Origin: Rhodospirillaceae bacterium
GTDB lineage: Bacteria > Pseudomonadota > Alphaproteobacteria > CADEGL01
Assembly (NCBI GenBank): GCA_018699755.1
Contig: JABIRQ010000398.1
Location: 1 to 15,314, forward strand
Direction of reading: 5' to 3'
DNA: 15,314 nucleotides
Part shown: piece by piece, positions 14,023-15,314 of the stretch
Position numbering within the stretch: position 1 is the stretch's first letter
Layout of the letters: each line of letters starts with the position of its first letter
Translations under genes and position numbers: made by a program
The notes under the pieces: model-generated
Told to the model about the DNA's origin: nothing
Database searches by the model: none
The model's input: only the letters and a program-made list of their open reading frames with translations

Positions 14023-15314
14023 CTACAGCAGCATCGTCAGCGGGTCTTCGATCAGGCGCTTGAAGGCCCGCAGGAACTCGGCCCCGACCGCGCCGTCGAT
14101 CGAGCGATGGTCGACCGACAGGGTACAGCTCATCACCGTCGCCACGGCCAGGGCGCCGTCCTTGACCACCGGACGCGGCTCGCCCGCGCCGACCGCCAGG
14201 ATCGCGCCCTGCCCGGGGTTGATGACCGCGCCGAATTCGCGCACCCCGAACATGCCCAGGTTGGACACGGTGAAAGTGCCGCCCTGGTATTCCTCGGGCG
14301 CCAGCTTGCCCGCCCGCGCCCGCTCGGCCAGATCCTTCATGGCGCGCGAGATGGTGGCCAGGCCCTTGCCGCCCGCGTCGCGGATCACCGGCGTAATCAA
14401 CCCTTCGTCCAGGGCCACGGCGACCGAGACGTCGGCGCGCGAAAAGCGCCGCGTTGCCGTTTCGGTCCAGGTCGCATTGGCCGCCGGCACCTTGAGCAGG
14501 GCCAGAGCCGCCGCGCGCACGACGAAATCGTTGACCGAGATCTTGTAGGCGTCCGGCCCGTCTTGCGGCGCACGGTCGTTCAACTCCTTGCGCACCTTCA
14601 GCAGGGCGTCGATCTCGCAATCCATGGTCACGTAGAAATGAGGCGCGGTCTGCTTGGATTCGGCCATGCGCTTGGCGATCACCTTGCGCATGGTTGAATG
14701 GGCGATCTCCTCGTAGGGCGGCAGCAATTCGTCGGGCACGGCCGGCGCCTTGGCCGCGGGCGCCTTCGATGCCGCGGGCGGCGCACCCTCTGCCTGGGTC
14801 TGCGGCGCGGCCGCCTTGCCGTCGTCCCGGATCATCACCTCGACATCCGCCTTCACGACCCGCCCATGCGGCCCGCTGCCGGAAATTTTCGACAGATCGA
14901 TCCCCGCCTGCTTGGCCATCCGCTTCGCCAAGGGGCTGGCGACCAAGCGGCCGTCTCCATCTTCGCTGCCCGTCGCCGGGCTGGGCCTGGGCTCCATTGT
15001 CTTTTCCTCGACCGGCGCCTTCGCCATCTCTGCCCCATCCTTCTTGGCGGGATCTTCCTTCGCCGGTGCGCCGCCGGACGAGGCCCCCGCGCTCTTCCCA
15101 GCGTCCTTCAGGGCCGATTCGTCCTCGCCCTCTTCCAGCAGGATTCCGATGGGCGCGTTGACCGCGACGCCTTCGGTGCCGTCGGGCACCAGGATCTTGC
15201 CCAAAATGCCCTCGTCGACCGCCTCGACCTCCATGGTCGCCTTGTCGGTCTCGATCTCGGCGATCACGTCGCCGGCGGCGATCTCGTCGCCTTCCTTCTT
15301 AAGCCAGCGCGATA
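14023..15314 (-). CDS. pdhC: Pyruvate dehydrogenase E2, dihydrolipoamide acetyltransferase (N-terminus cut by window edge)
   Basis: E2 forms the core of the PDH complex and transfers the acetyl group from its lipoyl arm to CoA. The 429 visible residues lack roughly the first 20. In order: most of one lipoyl domain (1-65) with the lipoylated Lys24 in EIETDKATMEVEA; an Ala/Pro/Lys-rich linker (about 66-120); the E3/E1-binding domain (about 122-160, VASPLAKRMAKQAGIDLSKI followed by GSGPHGRVVKADV); a second Ala-rich linker (165-197); and the catalytic domain (about 198-429) with H402 and D406 in DHRSIDGAVG and the FTVSNLGMFGV segment (347-357). The frame stays open to the right edge, reading RWLKKEGDEIAAGD, so the real start lies outside. 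The EIETDKATMEVEA form and the single lipoyl domain fit PDH rather than the 2-oxoglutarate complex. Genes for E1 are expected beyond the right edge. Confidence 0.95.
   Translation of the reverse strand, partial: SRWLKKEGDEIAAGDVIAEIETDKATMEVEAVDEGILGKILVPDGTEGVAVNAPIGILLEEGEDESALKDAGKSAGASSGGAPAKEDPAKKDGAEMAKAPVEEKTMEPRPSPATGSEDGDGRLVASPLAKRMAKQAGIDLSKISGSGPHGRVVKADVEVMIRDDGKAAAPQTQAEGAPPAASKAPAAKAPAVPDELLPPYEEIAHSTMRKVIAKRMAESKQTAPHFYVTMDCEIDALLKVRKELNDRAPQDGPDAYKISVNDFVVRAAALALLKVPAANATWTETATRRFSRADVSVAVALDEGLITPVIRDAGGKGLATISRAMKDLAERARAGKLAPEEYQGGTFTVSNLGMFGVREFGAVINPGQGAILAVGAGEPRPVVKDGALAVATVMSCTLSVDHRSIDGAVGAEFLRAFKRLIEDPLTMLL

Overview
The window is a GC-rich stretch of bacterial chromosome and almost certainly comes from an alphaproteobacterium; a Rhodospirillales-like lineage is my best guess. 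The grounds are the order dusB(nifR3)-ntrB-ntrC-ntrY-ntrX-trkA, an IspD-IspF fusion, a Coq10/RatA-type gene next to lipA, and a palindromic intergenic repeat of a type I remember from many alphaproteobacterial genomes. No tRNA, rRNA, CRISPR array, transposase, phage gene or integrase was seen. Very long open frames opposite the real genes are an effect of the high GC content.

Region 1 (1-7913, minus strand) is one tightly packed nitrogen-regulation operon, read from right to left: dusB (tRNA dihydrouridine synthase), ntrB and ntrC (soluble sensor kinase and sigma-54 activator), ntrY and ntrX (membrane sensor kinase and a GAFTGA-less regulator), then trkA (potassium uptake regulator), which runs off the left edge. 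Most junctions are overlaps (GTGA between dusB and ntrB, ATGA between ntrB and ntrC, 11 nt between ntrY and ntrX). A 76-nt gap separates ntrC from ntrY and a 172-nt gap separates ntrX from trkA.

Region 2 (7914-8098) is a divergent control region without genes. It holds several inverted repeats that nest almost around one centre. Region 3 (8099-11017, plus strand) is a second compact gene set: ispDF (isoprenoid precursor synthesis), pgpA (phosphatidylglycerol synthesis), cinA/pncC (nicotinamide-nucleotide amidase) and a CPBP-family membrane protease. The cinA start lies in a strikingly AT-rich patch.

Region 4 (11014-15314, minus strand) is a pyruvate dehydrogenase/lipoate cluster, read from right to left: pdhC (E2, cut by the right edge), a roughly 100-bp composite palindromic repeat, lpdA (E3), lipA (lipoyl synthase) and a Coq10/RatA-like START-domain gene. 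LipA makes the lipoyl group that E2 carries and E3 reoxidises, so three genes of this set act on one cofactor. Regions 3 and 4 converge so closely that their two stop codons share the four bases CTAG.

The genes are conserved core functions and I see no clearly new multi-gene system. The points most worth a second look are the Ala-Gly-Gln-Gly repeat in the NtrX AAA+ loop, the AT-rich start of cinA, the nested inverted repeats between dusB and ispDF, the hairpin at the ispDF-pgpA junction and the composite palindrome between pdhC and lpdA.
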